Positions 1 to 8,709 of a stretch of 64,000 bases of DNA are shown in pieces. The notes under the pieces are model-generated. The model searched no databases, was not told the origin of the DNA, and saw only the letters and a list, made by a program, of their open reading frames with translations. A program made the position numbers and the translations under genes. This DNA comes from VAZQ01 sp963712565. GTDB lineage: Bacteria > Pseudomonadota > Alphaproteobacteria > Rhizobiales > Xanthobacteraceae. The stretch is taken from positions 124,001-188,000 of the forward strand of contig CAVQIP010000030.1 in NCBI GenBank assembly GCA_963712565.1, read 5' to 3'. Every line of letters begins with the position of its first letter. The first letter of the stretch is position 1.

Positions 1-83
1 AAACCGACTGCGGGCGGCCGTGGCTTGCTGGCTGTCATGACCGGCGGTACCGGCACAACGGGGAAGGACGCCCCGTGTTCGAC

Positions 84-1070
84 ATGAGGCGGCGGGACTT
101 CATCACGCTCATCGGCGGCGCGGCAGTGGCGTGGCCGCTCGCCGCGCGTGGACAGCAGCCAGCGCTGCCGGTGGTCGGGTTTCTCGAAAACCGATCGCCT
201 GAGGTGATCGTGGAGCGCTTGCGCTCATTCCGCCAGGGCCTGAAGGAAACCGGCTATGTCGAGGGTGTCAACGTGGCGATTGAATATCGCTGGGCGGAGA
301 ATCAGATGGACCGGCTGCCGGCCTTGGCGGCCGATTTGGTTCACCGGCAGGTCGCCGTGATCGCCACGGCAGGAGGTCCGCAGGCGGCGCTAGCGGCCAA
401 GGCGGCAACTACGACCATTCCCATCGTGTTCGGCGTCCCCGAAGACCCGGTCAGGCTTGGTCTTGTCGCCAGCCTCGCCCGTCCGGGCGGTAACGCGACC
501 GGGATCAATTTTATCAACGCTGAGCTGACGGCAAAGCGGCTCGAGCTCCTACGCGAATTGGTGCCCAGAGCCGCGCGGGTGGCGGTGCTCGTCAATCCGA
601 ACAACCCCACCAGCACGGAGCTCACGTTGAGGGAGTTGCATTCGGCTGCCCCTGCCATGGGCTTGCAAATCGAAGTCCTCAATGCCAGCACCAGCCGCGA
701 AATCGATGCGGCCTTCGCGACTTTTGAGCGCAAGCGGGCCGATGCCCTGTTCGTCAGCCAAGATGGATTTTTCGTCAGCCGGCGGCTGCAACTTGCCAAC
801 ATGGCAGCGCGGCACGCGATTCCGATAACATCCGGTTCACGCGACATTGCTGAAGTCGGCGGGCTCATGAGTTACGGAAGCAACATCACGAATGTGTATC
901 GTCAGATCGGCGTCTACACTGGCCGTATCCTCAAGGGCGCCAAGCCGGGCGACCTGCCGGTCGAGCAGTCCACCAAGTTCGAGCTGATCATCAACGCGCA
1001 GACGGCCAGGATGCTCGGCCTCACCGTGCCGCCGACTCTGCTCAGCATCGCCGACGAGGTGATCGAATGA
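84..1070 (+). CDS. ABC-type substrate-binding protein, paralogue 1 of 7
   Basis: This 328-residue protein belongs to the ABC_sub_bind family (Pfam PF04392 type, as in TrpX-like binding proteins) and would hold an unidentified small ligand in the periplasm. The N-terminus reads MRRRDFITLIGG and then WPLAARGQQ, a twin-arginine-like export signal with cleavage near residue 25. The two-lobed body carries family landmarks such as GYVEGVNVAIEYRWAE, GLVASLARPGGNATG, AARVAVLVNPNNP and GGLMSYGS. I chose ATG at 84 over GTG at 75 because all the paralogues start M(K/R)RRxFI. The stop overlaps the next start as ATGA. No permease or ATPase lies nearby, so the transporter partner is unknown. Confidence 0.9.
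   Translation: MRRRDFITLIGGAAVAWPLAARGQQPALPVVGFLENRSPEVIVERLRSFRQGLKETGYVEGVNVAIEYRWAENQMDRLPALAADLVHRQVAVIATAGGPQAALAAKAATTTIPIVFGVPEDPVRLGLVASLARPGGNATGINFINAELTAKRLELLRELVPRAARVAVLVNPNNPTSTELTLRELHSAAPAMGLQIEVLNASTSREIDAAFATFERKRADALFVSQDGFFVSRRLQLANMAARHAIPITSGSRDIAEVGGLMSYGSNITNVYRQIGVYTGRILKGAKPGDLPVEQSTKFELIINAQTARMLGLTVPPTLLSIADEVIE
1050..1070 (+). repeat. Recurring gene-junction sequence (8 copies in the array)
   Basis: The stretch CGACGAGGTGATCGAATGA ends here and recurs with at most one or two changes at the gene ends near 2046, 3169, 4164, 5144, 6115 and 7101, plus an extra copy ending at 2186. It encodes the C-terminus (A)DEVIE and its stop. It also contains GAGGTGAT, a strong Shine-Dalgarno match, seven bases (counted from GAGG) before the ATG that overlaps the stop. 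The same bases therefore encode the end of one paralogue and drive translation of the next. Confidence 0.8.
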
Positions 1071-2046
1071 AGCGCCGCGAGTTCATCACGCTGCTCGGCG
1101 GCGTGGCTGTCGCCTGGCCGCTCGCGGCACGTGCGCAGCAGACCGCGATGCCGGTGATCGGCTTCCTTCGCGGCAGCACGGCCGAGGGTTCCGAGCTTCT
1201 CGTGGCCGCGCTGCGCCAAGGACTGCGCGAAAGCGGCTATGTCGAAGGGCAGAATGTTGCGATCGAATATCGCTGGGGCGACGGTCACCCCGAGCGGCTT
1301 GCGGCTCTAGCGGCCGATCTGGTCCGCCGCCAAGTCTCCGTCATCGTCGGAAGCGCATCGACCGGCGCGTCCGCGGCGAAGGCTGCGACTTCCACGATCC
1401 CAATCGTGTTCGTGACCACCGTCGACCCGGTCAAGGCCGGCCTGGTCGAAAGCTTCAATCGTCCCGGCGGCAACGCCACCGGCATGGCCTATCTCACCTC
1501 GGCGCTCGGGGCAAAGCGGCTCGAATTTCTTCGGCAGCTCGTGCCTTCCGCCAAGTCCGTGGCCGTGCTCGTCCACGCCGACAACCCCGCGACCGAACCG
1601 CTCCTGCGCGATCTGCGGGTCGGGGCGGCGGTGCTTGGACTGCAAATCATCGTATTCTCCGTCAAGAGCGAGGATGATTTCGAACGCGCCTTTGCGGCCC
1701 TGGCCCAGCAACGCCCGGGGCATTGGTCGTCGGCGCCGATCCACTCCTCACCTCACGTTCCGCGCGGATCGCCGCGCTCACCATGCGTCACAGACTGCCC
1801 GCAATCTACACGACTTCGGATTGGGCCAGGGTCGGCGGGCTGATGGCTTGGGGCGTCAGCTTGACCGACCAATATCGCTGGGCCGGCATCTATGTCGGAA
1901 AGATTCTCAAGGGAGCCAAACCTGGAGATCTGCCAGTACTGCAGCCGATCAAGTACGAGCTCGTCATCAATCTCAAGACCGCCAAGGCGCTCGGTCTGGA
2001 CATACCGGCGAACTTGCTCGCGCTCGCCGACGAGGTGATCGAATGA
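1067..2046 (+). CDS. ABC-type substrate-binding protein, paralogue 2 (frameshifted)
   Basis: This is a second copy of the ABC_sub_bind family with the same export signal (MKRREFITLLGG, then WPLAARAQQ) and the same body. The reading frame breaks near 1718: the first part reads to FAALAQQRPG and the family sequence resumes one base out of phase at LVVGADPLLTSRSA. Restoring one G in the GGGG run would give QQRPGALVVGADP, which matches paralogue 6. The C-terminus is again LADEVIE. The start overlaps the previous stop (ATGA). A sequencing error is as likely as a true mutation. If the break is real, the protein loses its C-terminal third. Confidence 0.8.
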
Positions 2047-2052
2047 AACGAC

Positions 2053-2157
2053 GTAGGATGGGCAAAATCGCTTGCCGTATCGTGGCCGCGTGGGCACGGC
2101 GCATGCACGATTTTGCCCACGCGGATGTACCGAACAGCGCGCCTTTGCCCACCCTAC
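2053..2157. repeat. 105-bp palindromic (REP/MITE-like) element between paralogues 2 and 3
   Basis: The ends GTAGGATGGGCAAA and TTTGCCCACCCTAC are inverted repeats with one mismatch, and there is an inner inverted pair, GGCAAAATCG and CGATTTTGCC. Similar GTAGGGTGGGCAAA repeats are common in Bradyrhizobium-type genomes (recalled knowledge). The element interrupts what would otherwise be a coupled junction: ATGAAACGACG, the start of a paralogue, stands before it, and the junction sequence with ATGAAGCGCCG stands again after it. It encodes no protein. Confidence 0.75.
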
Positions 2158-2182
2158 AATCTCGCGCCGACGAGGTGATCGA

Positions 2183-3169
2183 ATGAAGCGCCGCGAGTTC
2201 ATGGCGCTGCTCGCGGGTGCGGCCATGGCCTCGCCGCTGGTGGCGCGCGCGCAGCAGCCGGCAACCGTGCCCGTGATTGGGATGCTGCATAGCGGATCGC
2301 CAGAGCCGTATGCAGGCAGGCTGGCGGGCTTTCGCCAAGGGTTGAGCGCGACGGGTCTCGTCGAGGGTAAGGATTTCGCAATCGAGTTTCGTTGGGCGGA
2401 AGGGAATTATGAACGCCTGCGCGCAATGGCAGACGATCTGGTGGGTCGCAATGTTTCGGTCATTGTTGCCGCAGGCGGTGTGGCGTCCGCACCAGTGGCG
2501 AAGGCAGCGACAGCGACGATTCCTATCGTGTTCATGACCGGAGCCGACCCGGTCGCCACGGGACTCGTCACTAATCTCGCTCGCCCCGAAGCAAATGTGA
2601 CCGGGGTAAGCTTTCTGACGCAGTTGCTTGGAGCAAAGCGGCTTGGATTTCTAAACATGCTGGCACCCGACGCGACCACGGTTGCCGTTCTGGTGAATCC
2701 GACAAACCCGGGAAGGAACTTTTTGGAAAAAGAAACTCGAGATGCAGGTCGAGCCTCCAAGCGAAACATCCAGGTGTTCGAGGCAAGCACCGGACCCGAA
2801 ATCGATTCCGCTTTCGAAGCAATCGTTCGCCAGAAATCCGGTGCGATCTTGGTTCATTCTGATCCGTTTTTCACCAGCAGGCACGCTCAAATCGCGGCCC
2901 TCGGGACAAGGGCCGCTGTTCCTGCGATCTATCCGTCTCGCGAGTACGCAGAAGCCGGCGGGCTCGCGTCCTATGGAGCGGACGTGAGGGACGAGTATCG
3001 CAAAGCCGGTGTCTATACAGGAAGGCTTCTTCAGGGTGCCAAGCCGGCAGATCTGCCAATTCTTCAGCCAACCAAGTTCGAATTGGTGATTAATCTCAAG
3101 ACTGCGCGGTCGATTGGATTGAACATTTCGGATTCGTTTCAGTTGCTCGCCGACGAGGTGATCGAATGA
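2183..3169 (+). CDS. ABC-type substrate-binding protein, paralogue 3 of 7
   Basis: This intact 328-residue ABC_sub_bind protein starts MKRREFMALLAG with a signal ending near VARAQQ. Family landmarks are GLVEGKDFAIEFRWAEG, GLVTNLARPEANVTG, TTVAVLVNPTNPG and GGLASYGA, and the C-terminus is LLADEVIE. The start at 2183 has the GAGGTGAT ribosome-binding match supplied by the duplicated junction that follows the palindromic element. Base composition is slightly richer in A and T than its neighbours in the second half, so this copy may be older or acquired separately. The ligand is unknown. Confidence 0.9.
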   Translation: MKRREFMALLAGAAMASPLVARAQQPATVPVIGMLHSGSPEPYAGRLAGFRQGLSATGLVEGKDFAIEFRWAEGNYERLRAMADDLVGRNVSVIVAAGGVASAPVAKAATATIPIVFMTGADPVATGLVTNLARPEANVTGVSFLTQLLGAKRLGFLNMLAPDATTVAVLVNPTNPGRNFLEKETRDAGRASKRNIQVFEASTGPEIDSAFEAIVRQKSGAILVHSDPFFTSRHAQIAALGTRAAVPAIYPSREYAEAGGLASYGADVRDEYRKAGVYTGRLLQGAKPADLPILQPTKFELVINLKTARSIGLNISDSFQLLADEVIE

Positions 3170-4164
3170 AGCGGCGCGAGTTCATCACGCTGCTCGGCGG
3201 CGCAGCGGCCGTGCCGTCGCTGCTGTGGCCGCCGGCCGCGCGCGCGCAGCAGCCGGCAATGCCGGTGATCGGTTTCATGTCCGGCGTGTCGCCCGGGGAC
3301 TCCGACGATTCGCTTGCCGCGCTGCGCCGAGGCTTGCGCGAAACCGGCTATGTCGAGGGACGCAATGTGGCGATCGAATACCGCTATGCCGGCTACCAGA
3401 CCGATCGGCTGCCGGAGCTGGCGGCCGATCTGGTGCGCCAGCGGGTGGACGTCATCGTCACCCCGGGAAGTCCTCCCGCGACATTCGCCGCCAAAGCGGC
3501 GACCACGACGATTCCGATCGTCTTCTTCGTCAGCGCGGCCGATCCGGTCGCGAGCGGGCTGGTCGCCAGCCTCAACCGGCCGGGCGGCAACCTCACGGGG
3601 GTGACCACGCTGGGCGCGGAGCTCGGGCCGAAACGGCTGGAGCTGCTGCACGAGCTGGTCCCCGCGGCGACCTGCATTGCCGTGCTCGTCAACCCGAAGG
3701 GCTCCGATGCCGAGGCCTTTGTGAAAAACGTGCAGGCCGGGGCCCGCACCCTCGGGCTTGCGATCGAGGTCGTGCACGCGAGCGCCGACCGCGACCTCGA
3801 ACCGATGTTCGCGACCTTGGCCGGACTGCGAGCCGGCGGCCTCGTGATCGCCCCCGATCAATTCCTCACCACCCGGAGCGGACCGATCGCCGCCCTGGCG
3901 GTCCGACACGGGCTGCCGACGATCTTCCAGTATCGCCCGTCCGCCGCGGCCGGCGGCCTGATGAGCTACGGCGGCGATCTCAGGGACGCGTGGCGTCTGG
4001 TCGGCACCTATGCCGGCCGCATTCTCAAGGGCGAGAAGCCCGCCGAACTGCCGGTGCACCAGTCCACCAAGATCGAGCTGGTCATCAACATGAAGACCGC
4101 CAAGGCGCTCGGCCTCGCCATGCCGCCGACGCTGCTCGCCGCTGCCGACGAGGTGATCGAATGA
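3166..4164 (+). CDS. ABC-type substrate-binding protein, paralogue 4 of 7
   Basis: This intact 332-residue ABC_sub_bind protein has the signal MKRREFITLLGG followed by a longer hydrophobic stretch ending PAARAQQ. The body carries GYVEGRNVAIEYRYAGYQ, GLVASLNRPGGNLTG, CIAVLVNPKGSD and GGLMSYGGDL, and ends AADEVIE. The start and stop both form ATGA overlaps with the neighbouring paralogues, so the genes should be translationally coupled. Long open frames exist on both strands across this gene, but only this frame carries family motifs. Confidence 0.9.
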   Translation: MKRREFITLLGGAAAVPSLLWPPAARAQQPAMPVIGFMSGVSPGDSDDSLAALRRGLRETGYVEGRNVAIEYRYAGYQTDRLPELAADLVRQRVDVIVTPGSPPATFAAKAATTTIPIVFFVSAADPVASGLVASLNRPGGNLTGVTTLGAELGPKRLELLHELVPAATCIAVLVNPKGSDAEAFVKNVQAGARTLGLAIEVVHASADRDLEPMFATLAGLRAGGLVIAPDQFLTTRSGPIAALAVRHGLPTIFQYRPSAAAGGLMSYGGDLRDAWRLVGTYAGRILKGEKPAELPVHQSTKIELVINMKTAKALGLAMPPTLLAAADEVIE

Positions 4165-5144
4165 GACGGCGCGAGTTCATCGCAATGCTCCTGGCGTCGG
4201 CGGCGCTTCGACCTTTCGACGCATCGGCGGAAGCTTTATCCAAGCGCCCAACCGTTGGCTTTCTCGGTGGCGGCTCGAAGGCAGCGAACCGGCAATTCTA
4301 CGACAGTCTTCCTCAAGGCTTGCGAGACCTGGGCTACATCGAAGGGCGCGACTATGTCTTCGCGGACCGTTATGCCGACGGCGATGTCGCGCGCTTGCCT
4401 GCGCTGGCGCAAGAGCTGGTCCGCCTGGCGCCCGACGTGATCGTGGCCGCTCCCGGCGCCGCCGTTCTGGCGGCAAGGCAGGCAACAGCCAGCATCCCGA
4501 TCGTCGGCGTCAACATGAATGACCCCGTCGGCACGGGCCTGGTGGCGAACGAAGCGAGGCCGGGATCGAACGTGACCGGGGTTCTCGTCCGCGTGCCGGG
4601 TCAGGCCGGGAAACAGTTGGAGATTGCCCGCGATGCCGTAGCCGGAGCAAGCAGGATCGGTGTCTTGGGGAACCTCGACGAGCCATCGAACGTATTGCAA
4701 TGGCGAGAAACCGAGTCGGCCGCCGCAAAATCGGGTGTGACCTTGTCGCTAGTCGAGGTCCGCACCGCCGATGAGATCGGTCCCGCCTTCGGGAAATTAG
4801 CAAGCGAGCGCGCAGGCGTCGTGATTGTCCTCGGGCAGGTGACGTTCGTCACCATGCGCCGGCAGATCGCGGCGTTTGCGCTGTCGGCGCGCTTGCCCAC
4901 TGTCTACAGCTTCCGCGAGCACGTCGAGGTTGGCGGCCTGATAAGCTATGGCATCAATCTGCGCGCGAACTATCGCCGAGCGGCCTTCTACGTGGACAGG
5001 ATCCTGAAAGGCGAAAAGCCGGCGGATCTGCCGGTCGAGTTCCCGACCAAGATCGAGCTTGTCGTCAACCTCGCGACCGCCAAGGCGCTGGGCCTCACTA
5101 TTCCCACTTCGCTGTTGGCGCGCGCCGACGAGGTGATTGAATGA
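4161..5144 (+). CDS. ABC-type substrate-binding protein, paralogue 5 of 7
   Basis: This 327-residue ABC_sub_bind protein is one of the more divergent copies of the array. The N-terminus MRRREFIAMLLA keeps the arginine pair, but the rest of the signal (ALRPFDASAEA) differs from the usual WPLAARAQQ. Landmarks are GYIEGRDYVFADRYADGD, GLVANEARPGSNVTG and GGLISYGINL, and the C-terminus is RADEVIE. It is coupled on both sides by ATGA. The divergence within the binding lobes suggests a ligand different from those of its neighbours. Confidence 0.9.
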   Translation: MRRREFIAMLLASAALRPFDASAEALSKRPTVGFLGGGSKAANRQFYDSLPQGLRDLGYIEGRDYVFADRYADGDVARLPALAQELVRLAPDVIVAAPGAAVLAARQATASIPIVGVNMNDPVGTGLVANEARPGSNVTGVLVRVPGQAGKQLEIARDAVAGASRIGVLGNLDEPSNVLQWRETESAAAKSGVTLSLVEVRTADEIGPAFGKLASERAGVVIVLGQVTFVTMRRQIAAFALSARLPTVYSFREHVEVGGLISYGINLRANYRRAAFYVDRILKGEKPADLPVEFPTKIELVVNLATAKALGLTIPTSLLARADEVIE

Positions 5145-6115
5145 GACGGCGCGAGTTCGTCATCCTGCTCGGCGGGGCGGCAGCTGCATGGCCGCTCGCG
5201 GCGCGCGCGCAGCAGCCAGGGATGCCGGTGATCGGGTATCTCAGCGCGACTGGAGCAAATGAACGACTGATGACGGTATTCCGTCAGGCTCTGGCCGAGG
5301 CCGGCTACGTCGAGGGACGCAACGTCGCCATCGAATATCGCTGGGCCGAAGGTCGATACGATCGCATGCCGGCGATGGCGGCGGAGCTGGTGCGCCGCCA
5401 GGTGACCGTGATCGTGGCAAGCCCCACGCCCCCGGCACTGGTGGCCAAGGCCGCGACCGCGACCGTTCCCATCGTCTTCGGCGTGACCGACGATCCGGTC
5501 AAGCTAGGTCTCGTTGCGAGCCTCGCGAGGCCGGACGGTAACGCTACCGGCGTGTACTTCTTCCTGTCTGATCTGGCGGTGAAGCAACTCGGGCTTCTGA
5601 GTGAGCTTGCTCCCACTGCTACGCGCATCGGTCTACTGGTCAATCCCGACAATGCAAACGCCGAAGCCGTGACACGAGAAATGGCGGCAGCGGCATCCAC
5701 CATCGGGGTGCAGATCGAGGTCATGCGGGCGAATGACCGCCCAGCGATCGATGCTGCCTTCGCCACCCTTGTCCGCAACAAGACCGGTGCACTCGTCGTC
5801 GGCGCCGATCCCTTTTTCTTCAACCGGCGGGCCCAGCTCGCCACATTGGCAACGCGTCATGCGATTCCCGCCGTCTATACCGTGCGCGAGTTCCCTGAAG
5901 CCGGCGGCCTGATGAGCTACGGCACGAGCCTCACCGAGGTGTTCCGGCAGATCGGCCTCTACGCCGGCCGTATCCTCAAGGGCGCCAAGCCCACCGACCT
6001 GCCGGTCGTGCAGTCGACCAAGTTCGATTTCGTCATCAATTTGACCACCGCCAAGGCGCTGGGCCTCGACGTGCCGCCAACACTGCTCGCGCGCGCCGAC
6101 ATGGTGATCGAATGA
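5141..6115 (+). CDS. ABC-type substrate-binding protein, paralogue 6 of 7
   Basis: This intact 324-residue ABC_sub_bind protein has the TAT-like signal MRRREFVILLGG and WPLAARAQQ. Its sequence is closest to paralogue 2 in the GALVVGADP region. Other landmarks are GYVEGRNVAIEYRWAEG, GLVASLARPDGNATG and GGLMSYGTSL. The C-terminus is RADMVIE, the only copy in which the second-last motif residue E of DEVIE is replaced by M, which weakens the downstream ribosome-binding match from GAGGTGAT to ATGGTGAT. It is coupled to both neighbours by ATGA. Confidence 0.9.
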   Translation: MRRREFVILLGGAAAAWPLAARAQQPGMPVIGYLSATGANERLMTVFRQALAEAGYVEGRNVAIEYRWAEGRYDRMPAMAAELVRRQVTVIVASPTPPALVAKAATATVPIVFGVTDDPVKLGLVASLARPDGNATGVYFFLSDLAVKQLGLLSELAPTATRIGLLVNPDNANAEAVTREMAAAASTIGVQIEVMRANDRPAIDAAFATLVRNKTGALVVGADPFFFNRRAQLATLATRHAIPAVYTVREFPEAGGLMSYGTSLTEVFRQIGLYAGRILKGAKPTDLPVVQSTKFDFVINLTTAKALGLDVPPTLLARADMVIE

Positions 6116-7101
6116 GCAACCGGCGCGAGTTCATCAGGCTGCTCGGCGGTGCCGTGGCGTCGTGTCCGCTCGCAGCACGGGCGCAGCAGCGCGGGGTGCT
6201 TCGCATTGGCGTGCTTTCGAACCTGGCCGCGGACGATCCGGAAGCACAGGCCCGTAATGCGGCGTTCCTGCAGGGGCTGCAGGAACTGGGCTGGATCGTA
6301 GGCCGCAATGTGCGGATCGACTATCGCTGGGGCGCAGGCGATACCGACCGCCTTCGCAAATACGCGACCGAATTGGTTGCGCTCGCGCCGGACGTCATTC
6401 TGGCCAGTGCCGGCTTGACCGTGCGAGCGTTGCAGCAAGCGACCCGCACGGTGCCGATCGTATTCGCGCAGGTCATAGACGCGGTCGGCGCGGGCTTTGT
6501 CGCGAGCTTGGCGCGGCCGGGCGGCAACACGACGGGCTTTACCCTATTCGAATATGGCATCAGCGCGAAATGGCTGGAGTTGCTCAAGGAGATCGCGCCC
6601 GGCGTGACACGAGCAGCGGTCCTCCGTGATCCCACCAACCCCACGGTGATCGGCCAGTTTGGCGCAATACAATCCGTGGCGCCATCGTTTGGGATGGAGT
6701 TGAGCCCGGTCGGTGTGCGCGACTCCGACGAGATTGAGCGCGCTATCACAGCGTTTGCGCGTGGGGCAAACGACGGCATGGTTGTGTTATCGAGCGGATT
6801 GACGATCGCTCATCGCCATTTGATCATCATGCTCGCGGCCCGGCACCGGCTGCCGACAGTCTATCCCTACCGCTTCTTCGTCACCGACGGCGGCCTCATT
6901 TCCTACGGGCCTGATTTAATTGAGCAGTATCGCCGCGCAGCAGGCTACGTCGATCGCATCCTCAAGGGCGAGAAGCCCGCCGATCTGCCGGTGCAGGCGC
7001 CGGTGAAATACGAATTGGCGGTCAACCTCAAGACTGCGAAGGCGCTCGACCTTGACGTGCCGCCGGCTCTACTCACCCGCGCCGACGAGGTGATCGAATG
7101 A
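6112..7101 (+). CDS. ABC-type substrate-binding protein, paralogue 7 of 7
   Basis: This 329-residue ABC_sub_bind protein closes the tandem array. Its signal is MSNRREFIRLLGG and then CPLAARAQQ, followed by a divergent first lobe (GWIVGRNVRIDYRWGAG) and then GFVASLARPGGNTTG and GGLISYGPDL. The C-terminus is RADEVIE and still contains the GAGGTGAT junction, although the next gene starts 22 bases later and belongs to another family. This fits an array that grew by unequal crossing-over between identical junctions. Confidence 0.9.
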   Translation: MSNRREFIRLLGGAVASCPLAARAQQRGVLRIGVLSNLAADDPEAQARNAAFLQGLQELGWIVGRNVRIDYRWGAGDTDRLRKYATELVALAPDVILASAGLTVRALQQATRTVPIVFAQVIDAVGAGFVASLARPGGNTTGFTLFEYGISAKWLELLKEIAPGVTRAAVLRDPTNPTVIGQFGAIQSVAPSFGMELSPVGVRDSDEIERAITAFARGANDGMVVLSSGLTIAHRHLIIMLAARHRLPTVYPYRFFVTDGGLISYGPDLIEQYRRAAGYVDRILKGEKPADLPVQAPVKYELAVNLKTAKALDLDVPPALLTRADEVIE

Positions 7102-7123
7102 CGCGTGGGAGAAAGAACGGGTC

Positions 7124-8113
7124 ATGACCCTTCCCCGCCGCACATTCCTGCGTCTGGCCGCGGGCGCTGTTGCGGTGCCGGCCGCATCGCGGCTCGCCGG
7201 CGCGCACAGCTATCCGTCGCAGCCAATCCGACTGGTCGTTCCCTTTCCCCCCGGCGGCGCGGCCGATGCCATCGGTCGCCCGTGGGCGGACAAGATGAAA
7301 ACGATGCTGGGCTCGGTCATTGTGGAAAACGTGGGCGGCGGCGGCAGCTCGCTGGGGGCTGCCGCGGTCGCCCGCGCCCGCCCGGACGGCTACACCCTGC
7401 TCCTGGGCGGGTCGATCCCTCACGTCACCGAGGCGATCCTCAAGACCCGGCCATTGTACGACCCGACCAAGGATCTGGAGCCGATCTCAAACATCGCGGT
7501 CTCGGCTTTCGCCATCGCGGTGCATCCGTCGGTGCCGGCTCAAACCCTCAAAGAGCTTATCGGTTATGCCAAGGCGAATCCCGGCAAGCTGTCTTACGGC
7601 TCACCCGGTGTCGGCACGCTGCCCCACCTGACTGCCGAATTGCTCAAATCACTGGCGCAAACGCCCGACATCACCCACGTGCCCTACCGCGGAGCGGGGC
7701 CGGGGCTCACCGACCTCATCAGCGGACAGGTTCAGATATTCATATCGTCCTTGACCGGGCAGATGCTCGAACTTCATCGCTCCAAAAAGCTGCGCGTTCT
7801 CGCGGTGACGAGTGTCGCTCGTCTCGTCGCCGCGCCTGAGATTCCGACGGTCGGCGAAATGGGATTTCCCAGCCTGAAGGCCCCAAGCCTCTGGGGCATT
7901 CTGGCGCCCGCGCGAACGCCAAGCGCGATCGTCGAGCAGGTCGCACAGGCGACGCGCATGGCCCTGGCTGAACGGGCCTACCAGCAGTTTCTCATCGACG
8001 GATGTTTCGAGCCTGACGTCGATTCGACCCCCGACAAATTCCGGCACTTGCTCGCGGAAGACGTCGCGCGCTGGACTCCGGTAGTCAAGACGCTCGGATT
8101 GAAGATCGACTGA
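7124..8113 (+). CDS. TTT/Bug family periplasmic binding protein (TctC-like)
   Basis: This 329-residue protein is a Bug-family (TctC, PF03401) extracytoplasmic solute receptor, which in other bacteria binds carboxylates for tripartite tricarboxylate transporters. The TAT-type signal reads LPRRTFLRLAAG. Landmarks are YPSQPIRLVVPFPPGGAAD, the family loop ARARPDGYTLLLGG, YGSPGVGTLPHLTAE and VPYRGAGPGLTDLISGQ. The ATG at 7124 follows a GGGAGAAAG ribosome-binding site. It sits just downstream of the ABC-type array but is unrelated to it. The cognate TctAB could be the pair at 10376-12376, which has its own TctC, so this one may be an orphan. Confidence 0.92.
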   Translation: MTLPRRTFLRLAAGAVAVPAASRLAGAHSYPSQPIRLVVPFPPGGAADAIGRPWADKMKTMLGSVIVENVGGGGSSLGAAAVARARPDGYTLLLGGSIPHVTEAILKTRPLYDPTKDLEPISNIAVSAFAIAVHPSVPAQTLKELIGYAKANPGKLSYGSPGVGTLPHLTAELLKSLAQTPDITHVPYRGAGPGLTDLISGQVQIFISSLTGQMLELHRSKKLRVLAVTSVARLVAAPEIPTVGEMGFPSLKAPSLWGILAPARTPSAIVEQVAQATRMALAERAYQQFLIDGCFEPDVDSTPDKFRHLLAEDVARWTPVVKTLGLKID

Positions 8114-8279
8114 TTGCCTCCCGCGTCGCGCGCGAGCGCGGCGAGAGGAGCCGTGGCATCATACCGCCTCGAGGAAATCTCCAAAGAATCTCCAAGAAGA
8201 TTCAAGGCGGGTTTCAAGCCTGCCATCTCGTCTTCTGCTAGGGCCTACCGTCCCGTGCCGCGCACGCCGGAGGCCGCCC

Positions 8280-8480
8280 ATGACGCTGCACTTGGTCCCT
8301 CCGCCCCTCGCTGCCGCGACGCTGGAGCGCCGCCCGTTCTGGTGGCGATTGATCGACGCGATCGAAGCGATCCAGCGCCGCAGGGCCGAGCAGGTGATAC
8401 GGGCGCATCTGCGACGCCACAGGGGCGAGCCCCACAATGGGTTCACGCGCGAGCTCGAGCGGCGTTTTTTAGGTCAATAG
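8280..8480 (+). CDS. Small basic protein of unknown function (66 aa)
   Basis: The 66-residue product starts MTLHLVPPPLAAATLERRPF and continues with an arginine-rich helical stretch (AIEAIQRRRAEQVIRAHL). A GGAGG ribosome-binding site lies eight bases before the ATG. I do not recognise a named family. The amphipathic arginine-rich segment loosely recalls short DUF1127-like proteins, but the typical motif is not clear. No neighbour suggests a role. Confidence 0.5.
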   Translation: MTLHLVPPPLAAATLERRPFWWRLIDAIEAIQRRRAEQVIRAHLRRHRGEPHNGFTRELERRFLGQ

Positions 8481-8709
8481 CGAAGGGCGCGTGCACGGTG
8501 GGCAAGAATGCCCGCTCGCTTGCAGCCTTCCGACTTCCGCTCGGGTGAGAAGCGGTCAGGCTCAGAATGAGAAGAGCTCGCAACCCGCACGCCCTGGGTC
8601 GCGATTCGCTTTGCCGCGCTCGGGATGGATGCCTTGTTATGCGAGGCGGCAAGACATATATAGAACATTGTGCACTGGTTCGATCTGAATTTGGAAACAG
8701 GAGATAGTA

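Noticed and set aside
3225..5144. A 639-codon plus-strand open frame across two binding-protein genes
   Set aside because: The first part is low-complexity arginine/alanine sequence in a shifted frame of paralogue 4; only the end is paralogue 5. GC-rich DNA yields many such shadows.
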